50,947 bases of DNA from an uncultured Granulosicoccaceae bacterium (GTDB lineage: Bacteria; Pseudomonadota; Gammaproteobacteria; Granulosicoccales; Granulosicoccaceae), in contig CALGNZ010000117.1 of NCBI GenBank assembly GCA_937957915.1, positions 1 to 50,947 on the forward strand. The letters run 5' to 3'. The notes beneath the pieces were generated by a model. It was not told the origin of the DNA. It worked only from the letters and a program-made list of their open reading frames with translations, and searched no databases. Positions 8,959 through 18,138 of this stretch are shown here, piece after piece (the stretch's first letter is position 1; each line of letters starts with the position of its first letter). The translations under genes were made by a program, and so were the position numbers.

Positions 8959-8997
8959 CCACCGGCGTACGACAACGACATTGTCGTACGCCGGTGG
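8959..8997 (-). promoter_or_regulatory. 17-bp perfect inverted repeat in the operon
   Basis: Left arm 8959-8975 and right arm 8981-8997 are perfectly complementary with a 5-nt loop. There is no T tract on either side, so a classical terminator is unlikely. It sits 20 bp past the chaperone stop and 137 bp before the small Tat-target start. It could be an RNA stabiliser or processing site that raises expression of the structural genes over the accessory genes, or an operator. Confidence 0.75.
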
Positions 8998-9017
8998 AAC
9001 CGTTCGCCAAATCCACT

Positions 9018-9683
9018 TTAAAGTGTCATCCCCAGATACTGTTTCTCTACATCTATAAAACTCTGCCCGAGGTTCGCGACTGCACGATAAAAGCCCGCGC
9101 AGGATGCTGCTTGCACCTCGGTGAAAAACGCTCCCGACCAACCGGCAAGGTGCTTGTTAAAAAACTCCTGCTCGGTTTGAAGATCTATTTCTTCGGCGGT
9201 GATGATCGCTGCCATCGCCTGGCACAGGGATGCGATGTGATCCTCAGATTCTTTGACATTGTCCGCACGCTCGAATCCCAGTTGCCGCAAATCTGCTCGC
9301 AATACGCCAAGCGGTTTTTCCATCAGGAAGCCAGTGAGGTGCCACGACGCATAGGGAACGACGACGCCCCTGCCAACGCCAATAAAGAGCTGGTGGTATT
9401 CGTCATCAATTTGTTCCACGCTGTATTCGTATGCTGCGGCACGCACAAGCGTCCACGCCAGCTCGAGTGGAGTCTCCGGATTTTCAATTTCAGGAAGGTT
9501 GCGAAGGGCCTCGCAGTGTTCGGCAGACGCAGGGGCGGCCAACAGCGCACCCAGCGATGTGTAGAAATTCGCCCTGTCCAGGTCTGCTTCTCGCGCAGCG
9601 ATTTCCTCATCGGTGCTGATCCGAAACGTCTTGCGTTCCGTTTGCCCGTGAGAACCATCACTGCCAGCAACCTCAGCGTGCAT
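9018..9683 (-). CDS. TorD/DmsD-type chaperone for formate dehydrogenase
   Basis: 221 residues, all-helical in character. The signature EYHQLFIGVGRGVVVPYASW (about residues 94-113) followed by HLTGFLMEKPLG is that of the TorD family of cytoplasmic chaperones, which bind Tat signal peptides and hold molybdoenzymes until the cofactor is inserted. Its place between the ferredoxin-like protein and the Tat-target/alpha genes shows the client is the formate dehydrogenase. The first ~35 residues are hydrophilic and poorly conserved-looking, so a later start is possible. Confidence 0.87.
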   Translation of the reverse strand: MHAEVAGSDGSHGQTERKTFRISTDEEIAAREADLDRANFYTSLGALLAAPASAEHCEALRNLPEIENPETPLELAWTLVRAAAYEYSVEQIDDEYHQLFIGVGRGVVVPYASWHLTGFLMEKPLGVLRADLRQLGFERADNVKESEDHIASLCQAMAAIITAEEIDLQTEQEFFNKHLAGWSGAFFTEVQAASCAGFYRAVANLGQSFIDVEKQYLGMTL

Positions 9684-9764
9684 GCAATTGTTTCCTCAAT
9701 GCGTATTTTCTCTATCCATTAGTGTGCTCCAGAAATCCCTTTTTTGCCACTTTTTATTTCGGCT

Positions 9765-11474
9765 TCAGGATGTTTGATCATCGGGTTTATGCACATTGAT
9801 CCCACCCTGCTCACTCTCGAAAATATCCTTCACCCGACAGTCTTCGCACATTTTCAGGCGCCGCAGCGACTTTTCATCCTCAAACATCCAGTGTCCGCTT
9901 AGCTGCGCCTGCATTCGACCAATGATCTGCAATGTCGCAAACGGTGTATTACAAACGATACAGTTGAAAGGTGTCTGCTCGTTCAGTACGCGCGGAGTCC
10001 GCGCCTGCTCCGAATCGTAAAGATAGCGGGGACTGAGTGTAATAGCACTTTCCGGGCAAGCTTTCTCGCACAATCCACATTGCAGGCAGGCACTCTCAAT
10101 CAGTTTTAACTGAGGCTTGGACTCGCCATCCTGCAACGCGCGACCGGGACAGACGGTCACACAGGCCAGGCAAAGCGTACAGGCGTCTTTGTCGACGATG
10201 ACCTCGCCAAATGGTGCGTCAGTACTCAGTGCGACAGCGGACGCTTCCACCCCTTTGGTTTGAGCAACCAGATGATCCAGTGCATTTCTGGTGGTCTGAC
10301 GCTTGTCATTAAAAGCCTGAAAGCTGGCGGGCTGCAAAGTCTGGTAAGAACGAGAGGCTTGCGCATTCAAATATTTTAGAGCGTCGCCTTCCATCATTGA
10401 CAGGCGATTGTGTAGCCCGAGGCCATCGAGGATGGTATTGGCCACATTAAGCTGCTTTGTCAACGACTGAAACATACCACCCGGTCCGGGCGCATCGATA
10501 ACCACCGCCGAGGCACCATACGCCAGGGCGCCGAACCAGCCATCAATACCAATACTACCGACCTCCTCGACAGCAATCGGCAGCACTACATCACTCAACT
10601 CGGCCTCGAACTGCTGGAGCCGACTTGCGCCTTCGTCACCATCATGCAAGAACACCACGGTGCTCTGAAAGCCGGCTTTGCGTCGATCGTCGAGCATTTG
10701 GGCCAGCTGTGTCAGTGCGTCAGCCGGCGCGGGATAGGCGTAACGGATTGCACCACTGGGACAGTTACTGGCACAGCTACCACAGCCCTGACACAAGTAG
10801 GGTTCAACACTGATCTGCTCACCCGCCGTGGTAATCGCCCCGGTCCCACAGACATCAATACAGTTAGTGCAGGCGGTGATGCCGCTGCGCGAATGCGCGC
10901 AAATGCCAGGGTCGTACTCAAAATACTTGGGCTTTTCAAATTCACCTTCGAGTTCCGCCAATTGCTCCAGCGCAGCGTCCAGCGCCTGCGGATCATCGCC
11001 TGGGGCAAAATAGCCGAATGGCAGTACCTCGGCCGCCAAAAGCGGCATCGGGCTCAGGTCAAGGACATGATCAAACCCGCCAAACAGGGAGACACCGGCT
11101 ATTTTGGCCAGCGATCCCGGGTCAGTTTCCGAACCTACCTGACAATCAAACGCGCCAAGATAGCCGCTCAGGCTAACCACCCTGGCTGTTATTACGCGAA
11201 TTGCATCATCTGTCGCCTGTTTATCGATTGCGGTTGCGTCGGCGTCTGGCACCAGCAGGGTTTTGGCAGCCGTCTGCAGCGCGGCACAAACCTCCAGGCC
11301 GCGCTCCTGATTAGCAATAACCAGACAATGCCCGCGTGACTGGTAGCCAATTAGCGATGTGGTTTGCACATCAACAGGGACGCCAAAATTAATTGGCTGA
11401 GCATTGTCTGGTGGAGCATTGCCCGGTGGAGCATTGCTTGGTTGAGCACTGCCTGGCTGCTCATTGTCAGTCAT
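9765..11474 (-). CDS. Multi-cluster ferredoxin-type accessory protein of formate dehydrogenase operon
   Basis: 569 residues, no signal peptide, so cytoplasmic. It has four [4Fe-4S] cysteine sets: C...CTNCIDVC near residue 200, CQGCGSCASNC, CTLCLACVTVC and CLQCGLCEKAC. Two further pairs near the end, CIVC and CEDC, could bind zinc or another cluster. Between the cluster pairs is a ~150-residue domain without cysteine ligands. It is found beside DUF3305/DUF3306 genes in periplasmic formate dehydrogenase operons; electron transfer during maturation is a plausible role but unproven. Its start codon overlaps the DUF3306 stop (ATGA). The N-terminus is built from a 15-bp tandem repeat (11399-11458). 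Confidence 0.85.
   Translation of the reverse strand: MTDNEQPGSAQPSNAPPGNAPPDNAQPINFGVPVDVQTTSLIGYQSRGHCLVIANQERGLEVCAALQTAAKTLLVPDADATAIDKQATDDAIRVITARVVSLSGYLGAFDCQVGSETDPGSLAKIAGVSLFGGFDHVLDLSPMPLLAAEVLPFGYFAPGDDPQALDAALEQLAELEGEFEKPKYFEYDPGICAHSRSGITACTNCIDVCGTGAITTAGEQISVEPYLCQGCGSCASNCPSGAIRYAYPAPADALTQLAQMLDDRRKAGFQSTVVFLHDGDEGASRLQQFEAELSDVVLPIAVEEVGSIGIDGWFGALAYGASAVVIDAPGPGGMFQSLTKQLNVANTILDGLGLHNRLSMMEGDALKYLNAQASRSYQTLQPASFQAFNDKRQTTRNALDHLVAQTKGVEASAVALSTDAPFGEVIVDKDACTLCLACVTVCPGRALQDGESKPQLKLIESACLQCGLCEKACPESAITLSPRYLYDSEQARTPRVLNEQTPFNCIVCNTPFATLQIIGRMQAQLSGHWMFEDEKSLRRLKMCEDCRVKDIFESEQGGINVHKPDDQTS
11399..11458 (-). repeat. Four tandem 15-bp units inside the ferredoxin gene
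   Basis: Units 11399-11413, 11414-11428, 11429-11443 and 11444-11458 differ at a few positions. They encode the low-complexity N-terminal run of NAPPG-like pentapeptides at about residues 6-25, in frame, probably a slippage product outside the folded domain. Confidence 0.85.
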
Positions 11475-12208
11475 GCGGTTTTTCCACTGTCAGAGTCCGT
11501 TTGCGATTCTTGTTGATTATCTTGTATAGAAGCGTGCTGAATCTCGGGCGCCTCGGGAGCATCTGCAGGTGCCTCTGAATCATTCGTGTTCTGCTCCACC
11601 TGCTCCGGCTCGCCGGCAGTGTCGCTGTCGGCACTCTCTGTTTCAACCGTGTCGGTAGTTTCGCTATCTGAAGCAGACTCTGCCCGGGCTTCAAGAGCCA
11701 GCCTCTCCTCTTCGAGTTTTGCCAGCCGGTCTTTTTCTTTTCGCCGCGCATGAAACTTCATATCCGAGGTGACAGTATCACCAAGAGGTTCGAAGTTGGT
11801 AAAGTCGTCATCGTAATCGTCAAGGCCATCGCGGGCTGCAAACTTACCACTGAAAAACAGCTTTTTAAGCGCTGCCTTTCGCAACTCACTGCTGACTCCT
11901 TCAGACATAAACGGTGCATAGTCACTGTCAGCATCAAGTGTGTCGAGTGCCACCATGTCTTCATCAGTCGGCGGAGCAGGAGCCGGAGCATGTTCATTGC
12001 CGGATTCAGCGACAACCGCATCGATAGTGCTGACTTCCTGATCTGCTACGCTGGCTGATTCAGTAGCCTTTGCGATTTTCGGTTCGTCAACAACATTGTC
12101 ACCGACAGCCTCGGGTTGCGGAGTTCCAGCCTCTTTTTCGAGCTCTTTACCCTGCTCTCTTTTACGACGAGACCAGCGGCCAATAAAGTTATCTTCGGGT
12201 TGAGTCAT
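11471..12208 (-). CDS. DUF3306 protein
   Basis: 245 residues. The family marks are NFIGRWSRRK near the start and, in the middle, RKAALKKLFFSGKF, GLDDYDDDF and a FEPLGDTVTSDM-type stretch. The C-terminal third is acidic, Glu/Ser/Thr-rich and probably disordered. DUF3306 has no known activity to my knowledge but occurs constantly with formate dehydrogenase genes. I start at the ATG at 12208 because the family begins with such a short lead; a GTG at 12226 is an alternative. Its stop overlaps the ferredoxin start by 4 bp. Confidence 0.83.
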   Translation of the reverse strand: MTQPEDNFIGRWSRRKREQGKELEKEAGTPQPEAVGDNVVDEPKIAKATESASVADQEVSTIDAVVAESGNEHAPAPAPPTDEDMVALDTLDADSDYAPFMSEGVSSELRKAALKKLFFSGKFAARDGLDDYDDDFTNFEPLGDTVTSDMKFHARRKEKDRLAKLEEERLALEARAESASDSETTDTVETESADSDTAGEPEQVEQNTNDSEAPADAPEAPEIQHASIQDNQQESQTDSDSGKTA

Positions 12209-12366
12209 ACTTGTTTTGTCAAACACCCTGGCTACACATTGAGAAACATGGCTTCTGATTGATACTGGAGAGCGTTACGGCAGAGCATCACTAAAGAGCA
12301 GCCCCACCCCAAGACTCGAAAGCGGAACCGAGGTGCATTAGCGATTGCCTCGCACAGACCAGGCGA

Positions 12367-13053
12367 TCAACCGCGAGGCCTTTTGGCAAACGGCTCGTCA
12401 CCACCTGCATCGCCGTGCCACTGTTTGCGCTTGCGTCTCTTTTTCTGCTCAGGCGCATAATTTTCCAGGACGAACCGCTCCAGAGTCTGATAGACCAGCG
12501 GTGGCATCGGGCATGAGAAAATCGTGTCGTCGGCTTCCTGGTAGGCCATCGCCTCATCGTAGTCAGCAGTCACCAGAATTGGCCCCAGCCCATCGTCTTC
12601 GTCTTCCTGACAAACAACAAAGATCTGTTGCTGCTCTCCTACCAGTGTATGCCAGTAACTCTCGCCGCCATCTTTAAAAAACGACAGTACCAGCCCAGTC
12701 CACAAAAACCGTTCACACTCATCACTCTTCTCGATTTGAGTTTTTTGACGCAGTATCTGCCCGTCAGAAGAGTGTTTACTCTCTCCCTGAATGGCCAGTT
12801 CGCCGAGCGACCACACTGGCTGCCGGAACCCTCCCACCAAAATACGATGGCGCAGTTCGATAACCACACCAACACTGAAAGACGGGGCACTTCTGCCGGC
12901 TACTAACTCGCTACCATCGGGCAATCGGAAGAATCCTCGGTATTGTTGACAGACATGAGGCGGATGCCGCTGAGCAAAGCGGACGCCCAGGAGGCTGTCT
13001 GAGAACCAATGATCTACTGCGGACGCGATCTTTGGGCCAGCGATTCCGATCAA
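12367..13053 (-). CDS. DUF3305 protein
   Basis: Up to 228 residues. The recognisable part starts at SFSVGVVIELRHR (about residue 58) and runs through the LWTGLVLSFFKDG region to LERFVLENYAPEQKKRRKRK. DUF3305 accompanies DUF3306 in formate dehydrogenase operons; function unknown. The first ~50 residues are not family-like and the only start codon upstream is a TTG inside the dispersed 59-bp repeat (13008-13066), so the true start is probably further in, for example a TTG near residue 42 (FRLPDG). This is the first gene of the leftward operon. Confidence 0.75.
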   Translation of the reverse strand: MIGIAGPKIASAVDHWFSDSLLGVRFAQRHPPHVCQQYRGFFRLPDGSELVAGRSAPSFSVGVVIELRHRILVGGFRQPVWSLGELAIQGESKHSSDGQILRQKTQIEKSDECERFLWTGLVLSFFKDGGESYWHTLVGEQQQIFVVCQEDEDDGLGPILVTADYDEAMAYQEADDTIFSCPMPPLVYQTLERFVLENYAPEQKKRRKRKQWHGDAGGDEPFAKRPRG

Positions 13054-13066
13054 TTTCGTTAAATAT
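13008..13066 (-). repeat. Dispersed 59-bp element, copy A
   Basis: Read on the minus strand this segment matches 40637-40695 (plus strand) at 50 of 59 positions with no gap. It lies at the head of the formate dehydrogenase accessory operon, between DUF3305 and the divergent fdhD. No terminal inverted repeat or target duplication was found. Confidence 0.8.
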
Positions 13067-13343
13067 GTTATTCACATACAACGAAAATGATCGATAAAAA
13101 CGCACCGGCAGGGCGAGTTCGCAGTAGTGGAGGTTCTGCCGCGCAGACTCCTAGTCTGAATATCGTGCAGCTAATCCCTTGCAAATGCAAACTCGACCAC
13201 ACATTTATTGAGCTGAACACCATCACCAGCAAAGATCACGAATGGCCGATGCTCATTTGGTCCGGCCCCGGTATGATAGGACTCATATCGAAATCACCGG
13301 GCGCTCGGTGGTACCCTTAGCGTCCAGCAGCAGGATAGAAAGC

Positions 13344-14237
13344 GTGAGCCAAACAAACCCACAGAGCTACCGTCCGGCAATGAGCCAATCAGGCCTCCGG
13401 CCAACTCACCCTGTCACGGTTACCAATGAGTACGGGGAGCAATCCGAACAACATATTCCAGGTGAGTTCCCGCTTACTATCCGCATTGACGATACCGAGA
13501 TCGTAACGCTGATGACACTCGGCTCCCAGCCCGAAGCGCTGACCCTGGGCTATGTGAGAAACCAGAAGCTCATTGAGGACATCACGGAAATTAAATCAGT
13601 TCACGTCGACTGGGAGCGTGAGCTGGTTGTAGTGGAAACGCAATCCGGCCAGGGCATCGATGACTGGCAGGAAAAACTCAACCGTAAGATAGTCACCAGT
13701 GGCTGCGGCCAGGGTACTGTGTTCAGCTGCACCATAGACAAACTCTACGAGGTGCAACTGCCCGCAGCCAGAATCAAACAGTCGCAACTGTACGAGTTGA
13801 TACGCGAAGTCGGTAAACACAACGAAATCTATCGCAGTGCCGGCGCGGTGCACGGATGCGGGCTTTGTCTCGGCACTGAGTCGTTGATTCATGTCGAGGA
13901 CGTCGGCAGACATAACGCGGCAGACGCAGTGTCTGGATACATGTGGCTGGATGGCATCAGTGGCGACGATAAAATTTTTTACACCACAGGCAGACTCACC
14001 TCAGAAATCGTTATGAAAACAGCCTTTATGGGGATCCCTGCACTGGTCTCTCGATCAGGTGTTACACACATGGGTCTTGAATTGGCAGAGCATCTTGGGC
14101 TAACGATGATTGCACGCGCCAAGGGCAAGCATTTCCTGATTTACCACGGTGCTGAAAATGTCGAACTCGATTCCATTCCACCGCAACGTGTAGTGCCACC
14201 GCCGACTAAAGGCATGCTTGACGTCAGATCGCAATAG
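13344..14237 (+). CDS. fdhD: Formate dehydrogenase accessory sulphurtransferase
   Basis: 297 residues. FdhD transfers sulphur from IscS to the molybdenum cofactor so that formate dehydrogenase becomes active. Visible family motifs: TSGCGQGT with Cys121 at the expected sulphur-carrying loop, [25 protein letters not shown] and [15 protein letters not shown] chose the GTG at 13344, which has AGGA eight bases before it; the frame is open back to 13242 and an ATG at 13380 has no ribosome site. It is divergent from the formate dehydrogenase operon, and pncB follows 52 bp later. Confidence 0.92.
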   Translation: MSQTNPQSYRPAMSQSGLRPTHPVTVTNEYGEQSEQHIPGEFPLTIRIDDTEIVTLMTLGSQPEALTLGYVRNQKLIEDITEIKSVHVDWERELVVVETQSGQGIDDWQEKLNRKIVTSGCGQGTVFSCTIDKLYEVQLPAARIKQSQLYELIREVGKHNEIYRSAGAVHGCGLCLGTESLIHVEDVGRHNAADAVSGYMWLDGISGDDKIFYTTGRLTSEIVMKTAFMGIPALVSRSGVTHMGLELAEHLGLTMIARAKGKHFLIYHGAENVELDSIPPQRVVPPPTKGMLDVRSQ

Positions 14238-14289
14238 CAGGTTTTGCGCAAGCGCACCTACCAAAACCATAGTAAGAGCTTTCCAGATC

Positions 14290-15594
14290 ATGGTTCATAT
14301 AGATATCGCAAAACGAGTTTACGACCACACGTTTAAACTCGATCCGATCGTACGCAGCATCCTCGACACAGATGTCTACAAGCTTTTGATGCTGCAAACT
14401 ATATGGCAGGAGTGGCGCGACATCCCCGTTACTTTTTCCTTAATCAATCGCAGCAAGACTGTGCGACTGGCCGAGGAGATCGATGAAGCAGAACTACGCG
14501 AGCAGCTTGATCATGCACGCACGGTAAAGCTCACCAAGAAAGAAAACATCTGGCTCGCGGGCAACACCTTCTATGGCAAAGAACGATTGTTTGGCGCTGA
14601 GTTTTTGCAGTGGCTAAAGACCTACCAGCTACCCGAATTTGAATTGCAGAAACGCGACGGTCAGTATGTCATCGATATTCATGGCAGCTGGGCCGAGGTG
14701 TCACTATGGGAGATTCCGCTGCTCGCCATTATCAGTGAACTCCGTTCACGATCCGCTATGCGCGGCATGGGCAGATTCGAAGTTGACGTCACCTATGCCA
14801 GAGCGAAAGCCAAAATGTGGGAGAAGGTACTAAGGCTTGCCAAATTGCCAAACCTGCGCATTGCCGATTTCGGCACTCGCCGCCGCCACAGCTTTCTCTG
14901 GCAACGCTGGTGCGTTGATGCTTTGAAGGAAGGCCTCGGCAGTAACTTCACTGGCACCAGTAATGTGCTGCTGGCGATGGATCATGACCTTGAGGCGATA
15001 GGCACCAACGCCCATGAACTACCTATGGTTGCAGCGGCGCTTGCAAACACTGATGCAGAACTGGCGAGCGCGCCTTATCGGGTATTGGAAAGCTGGCAAA
15101 AAACCTATGACAGCAACTTGCTCATCGTATTGCCCGACGCCTATGGCACAACCCGATTTCTAAAAGATGCCCCGGAATGGGTTGCTGACTGGAGTGGATT
15201 TCGAATTGATTCCAAGGAACCGATTGAAGGCGGCGAAGAAATTATCAGCTGGTGGGAAAAAATGGGGCGAGACCCCAAAGAAAAGCTGATGATTTTCTCC
15301 GACGGTCTAGACATAGATACCATCGAATCTACCTATCATCATTTCGAAGGCAGGGTAAGAACGAGTTTTGGCTGGGGCACTAACCTCACCAATGACTTTC
15401 GCGATTGCGCACCCTATCGCAACGACAATCTGGAGGCTTTCTCTGTGGTGTGCAAAGTAACTCAGGCAGATGGCAAGCCAACGGTAAAGTTGTCAGACAA
15501 TCTGGCCAAGGCTACTGGTCCAAGGGACGAACTCGACCGGTATCTGCATGTATTTGGTCGTGAACATTTAACTACAGCTGAAGTGACTGTCTGA
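14290..15594 (+). CDS. pncB: Nicotinate phosphoribosyltransferase
   Basis: 434 residues. It makes nicotinate mononucleotide from nicotinate and PRPP in NAD salvage. Motifs: [13 protein letters not shown] near the start, [12 protein letters not shown] at about 194-205, the loop with the phosphorylatable-type His242 ([10 protein letters not shown]), [11 protein letters not shown] and the phosphate-binding [12 protein letters not shown]. Length fits the family. The ATG at 14290 was chosen because the conserved N-terminus begins there. It probably shares a transcript with fdhD, an unusual pairing. Confidence 0.93.
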   Translation: MVHIDIAKRVYDHTFKLDPIVRSILDTDVYKLLMLQTIWQEWRDIPVTFSLINRSKTVRLAEEIDEAELREQLDHARTVKLTKKENIWLAGNTFYGKERLFGAEFLQWLKTYQLPEFELQKRDGQYVIDIHGSWAEVSLWEIPLLAIISELRSRSAMRGMGRFEVDVTYARAKAKMWEKVLRLAKLPNLRIADFGTRRRHSFLWQRWCVDALKEGLGSNFTGTSNVLLAMDHDLEAIGTNAHELPMVAAALANTDAELASAPYRVLESWQKTYDSNLLIVLPDAYGTTRFLKDAPEWVADWSGFRIDSKEPIEGGEEIISWWEKMGRDPKEKLMIFSDGLDIDTIESTYHHFEGRVRTSFGWGTNLTNDFRDCAPYRNDNLEAFSVVCKVTQADGKPTVKLSDNLAKATGPRDELDRYLHVFGREHLTTAEVTV

Positions 15595-15639
15595 GAGAAA
15601 GCCGTAATTCAATTGCTGGTATAGATTTAGCCGAGCAGC

Positions 15640-15681
15640 GACTAACCACGAGCGATCAACCGCGAGCAACCACCCGCGAGC
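15640..15681. repeat. Three tandem 14-bp units
   Basis: Imperfect units 15640-15653, 15654-15667 and 15668-15681, each ending in CGAGC, in the spacer between the converging pncB and membrane protein genes. Confidence 0.75.
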
Positions 15682-15721
15682 AACCACAAGAACCCGAACC
15701 TGGCGCGGTCGGTTACCGGAG

Positions 15722-16255
15722 CTAGACAACAGCCTCTGCCTCGCTCTCTTTCCTGTGCGGCCGGGACGTGGCCTGCTCTGTCACCTCAGCGCGCTCCGCG
15801 CTTTGCGCGCTTCTTTGTTTTCGCTTGCGCTCAAAGCGGCTCACCACCGGCGCCAGCAGCATTAGTATTAATGAGGCTATCCATAACCCATAGCCTTGTT
15901 GCAACCCCACACGTCCGTCAAGCAATGCCTGAATACCGGTATAGACAGCGGCAAGCATAAACAACAGGCTGAGCCACCAAAACCACTTTAACGATGTAAT
16001 TCTGGTGGGAGAGAAAACCAGCATTGCCCAAAACACAAAAACAAAATTGGCACCGGCGGCAACCAGCGCTACGAAATGAATAACAAAATTGGAAAGGCTT
16101 GTAGCGTTGAACACCCCGGCGGTGCCATAGCGCAACGTGTAGAAGAACGTTTCAATGCCGTTTAATGAGTGGCTGCTACTTACTGAAACTGTGTCCACAC
16201 CCAGAGACGCGAAAAAACACGCTGCTGCAACACCAAATATTATTTTTCCCAACAT
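15722..16255 (-). CDS. Unknown membrane protein with four predicted helices
   Basis: 177 residues. Four hydrophobic segments are visible: the N-terminal one (LGKIIFGVAAACFFASLGV), one around residues 58-82, one at about 92-112 (WFWWLSLLFMLAAVYTGIQA) and one at about 124-140. The C-terminus is long, charged and cytoplasmic-looking (RFERKRKQ, then Glu/Ala-rich). I do not recognise the family. It stands alone between pncB (convergent) and the dehydrogenase gene, with no context clue. Confidence 0.65.
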   Translation of the reverse strand: MLGKIIFGVAAACFFASLGVDTVSVSSSHSLNGIETFFYTLRYGTAGVFNATSLSNFVIHFVALVAAGANFVFVFWAMLVFSPTRITSLKWFWWLSLLFMLAAVYTGIQALLDGRVGLQQGYGLWIASLILMLLAPVVSRFERKRKQRSAQSAERAEVTEQATSRPHRKESEAEAVV

Positions 16256-16456
16256 ATAAAATTCCGACCGCCGCTAGAAGATCGACTCATCGTTTATGCT
16301 ATTGGTAACGGCTCACAAAAAGAAAAATTTAGTGAACTGGTTCCTGCCAAAAGCGATTGGCAATAAATTGGCATCACAGAACCGATAGAGATTTTACGCG
16401 CAACCTGACACAACACTGCTCAAGTCAAGCGTCATTTATACACGATACCAACACGC

Positions 16457-17239
16457 TCAAAGTGATGAAGATGTGTGACCTCCATCGACAGTGATGGTGC
16501 TGCCTGTCATAAAAGCCGATGCGTCACTGGCCAGCAACAACAACGCACCATCAAGGTCTGCTGGGTCGCCTACCCGCTTTTGGGGAATGTTACCAATCAT
16601 CTTTGCTGCTGCGTCAGATAAAAGATAGTCACGATTCATATCAGTCATGATATAGCCAGGCGCAATCGAATTGACTCGAATATTGTATCGCGCCCACTCC
16701 AGCGCCAGTGCACGTGTCATCTGCTCTAAACCGGCCTTGGAAACCGCATACGACATCACACCACTCAACACTCTATGGCCCAGTATCGAGGTTATATTTA
16801 CAATGGAACCGGCGCGTTCAGAGTCAATCAGATGCTTGCCAAATTCACGTGCCATTAGCCACGCGCCATCGAGATTAATACTGGTAACCTTACTCCAACT
16901 CTCCAGGTTCACGTCAACCGCTCTCGCAGCGTCGGCTATGCCTGCATTGTTAACCAGAATATCTATGGCGCCATGCTCAGCAATTGCTTCCTGAACACAC
17001 TGCGTCACCGATTCTTCACTCGCCACATCAAGCGAACTGACTGATACATTGACATGTTGCAGAGACTGCTTTAACTCATGCAAACGTGGATGTGCGCTGT
17101 CTCTGGCGGTAACCACTAAATTTGCGCCAGCCGCTGCCAGTGTCTGAGCGAACCGATACCCCAGTCCGCCCGATGCTCCGGTTACCAGCGCAGTTTTTCC
17201 AGATAAATCGAAGGGAGTGCCTTCGTATCGGTTACTCAT
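16457..17239 (-). CDS. Short-chain dehydrogenase/reductase
   Basis: 260 residues of the classical SDR family. The cofactor site is TGASGGLG (residues 20-27), then NNAG near residue 95, the catalytic Ser in NITSILG and the YAVSK Tyr/Lys pair. The C-terminus (DASAFMTGSTITVDGG) is that of gluconate 5-dehydrogenase or 3-oxoacyl-ACP-reductase-like enzymes. The cofactor preference cannot be fixed: the loop after the second strand has VVTARD, which suits NADP. No neighbour indicates the substrate. Confidence 0.85.
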   Translation of the reverse strand: MSNRYEGTPFDLSGKTALVTGASGGLGYRFAQTLAAAGANLVVTARDSAHPRLHELKQSLQHVNVSVSSLDVASEESVTQCVQEAIAEHGAIDILVNNAGIADAARAVDVNLESWSKVTSINLDGAWLMAREFGKHLIDSERAGSIVNITSILGHRVLSGVMSYAVSKAGLEQMTRALALEWARYNIRVNSIAPGYIMTDMNRDYLLSDAAAKMIGNIPQKRVGDPADLDGALLLLASDASAFMTGSTITVDGGHTSSSL

Positions 17240-17625
17240 ATTCTTAGCCAGGATAGTATGACTCCCATAGCAGGAGACAACAAAGATCAGTTATTATCAA
17301 ACGCAGGCTTTTTACCAAACACAGTGCTTTACAGAGATACATCGTTTTGTCAAAAGACACTGTATTACATGATGCCCTTCGTCAGATGTAACGCCCTCAA
17401 ATTAATAACCGCTATTAATAACCGGTTTACCTGAGGGATTCTCGCGATGTCTGGGTTACGTCTATAAAGGCCAGTGTCTGAAACTGATTGCGATTAAAAC
17501 TGATTACTGCAACACCGATTAGAAGTAACGCGCGGCCCAATAAACCAGCGCGTGCTCAACACAGGCTGAGCGTGAACAGCAGGACGCACATGGCACAGTT
17601 TAACCGCAGGCGTGGAAGGCTGCAA
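17240..17625. other. 386-bp spacer, no gene seen
   Basis: Holds a tandem pair of 13-bp units (17401-17413 and 17414-17426) flanked by short complementary arms (CCCTCA ... TGAGGG, about 17394-17438), which could fold as a hairpin, and a looser 18-bp pair near 17295-17330. I see no open frame, RNA gene or clear promoter. Confidence 0.5.
17401..17426. repeat. Tandem 13-bp pair
   Basis: ATTAATAACCGCT followed directly by ATTAATAACCGGT, one mismatch. Confidence 0.8.
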
Positions 17626-18138
17626 TTACTCAGACTGATCGGGGTGGGCTAACGAGAAGAGCCGCTTTTCGCGAACTACTTGCTGATAGTACGGATGGCT
17701 CTCCAGTGACGAAATTTCGGCAAGCCAGGATTCGCGCGAATGACGCCAGGCAGGGTTATCTGACTGTCCCTGACCCAGAGTAAACTCTTCAGTTTCGACC
17801 AAGTTACTCGAAAAAGCACCATCAACCGCATACTGCATTTCAAGCATCGCCTGGCGACCCTGATTCTGAGTGCTGACCTCACCACCCATAGAAGCTCGCT
17901 GTTGCACTGGGAAACTATTGAAATACGACAGCGCCAATCCAAACAGCGAAATCACAGCAATCACTATACATGCAGCCCTGAACGACGTTGTTTTGTCTGA
18001 TTTTGCACCACCAACCGAACGCAATGCTGTCTCGACCACCTCGCGGCTGGCTTCTTCAGGCAACGAAGGGCACGCAGCATCAAACATGGAGAAGATATCG
18101 GTCTGCCTGGCTTTGGCAATGCTGACTACCTCCCCCAT
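17626..18138 (-). CDS. Putative membrane anti-sigma factor
   Basis: 170 residues. A short cytoplasmic N-terminal part (about 1-52) is followed by one membrane segment (AACIVIAVISLFGLALSYF, about 55-73) and a periplasmic C-terminal part. The start codon overlaps the stop of the ECF sigma factor gene by one base, the usual arrangement of sigma/anti-sigma pairs. The zinc-binding HxxxCxxC motif of many anti-sigma domains is absent and I recognise no family, so the role is inferred from topology and coupling only. Confidence 0.65.
   Translation of the reverse strand: MGEVVSIAKARQTDIFSMFDAACPSLPEEASREVVETALRSVGGAKSDKTTSFRAACIVIAVISLFGLALSYFNSFPVQQRASMGGEVSTQNQGRQAMLEMQYAVDGAFSSNLVETEEFTLGQGQSDNPAWRHSRESWLAEISSLESHPYYQQVVREKRLFSLAHPDQSE

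Noticed and set aside
8959..8997. Rho-independent terminator
   Set aside because: Strong stem but no T tract on either strand.
10644..11339. 231-codon plus-strand open frame
   Set aside because: Antisense to the multi-cluster ferredoxin gene, with no family features.
13008..13066. Integron attC site, because of the length of about 59 bp and an RYYYAAC-like end
   Set aside because: No matching GTTRRRY at the other end, no long internal palindrome, no integrase or cassette array nearby.
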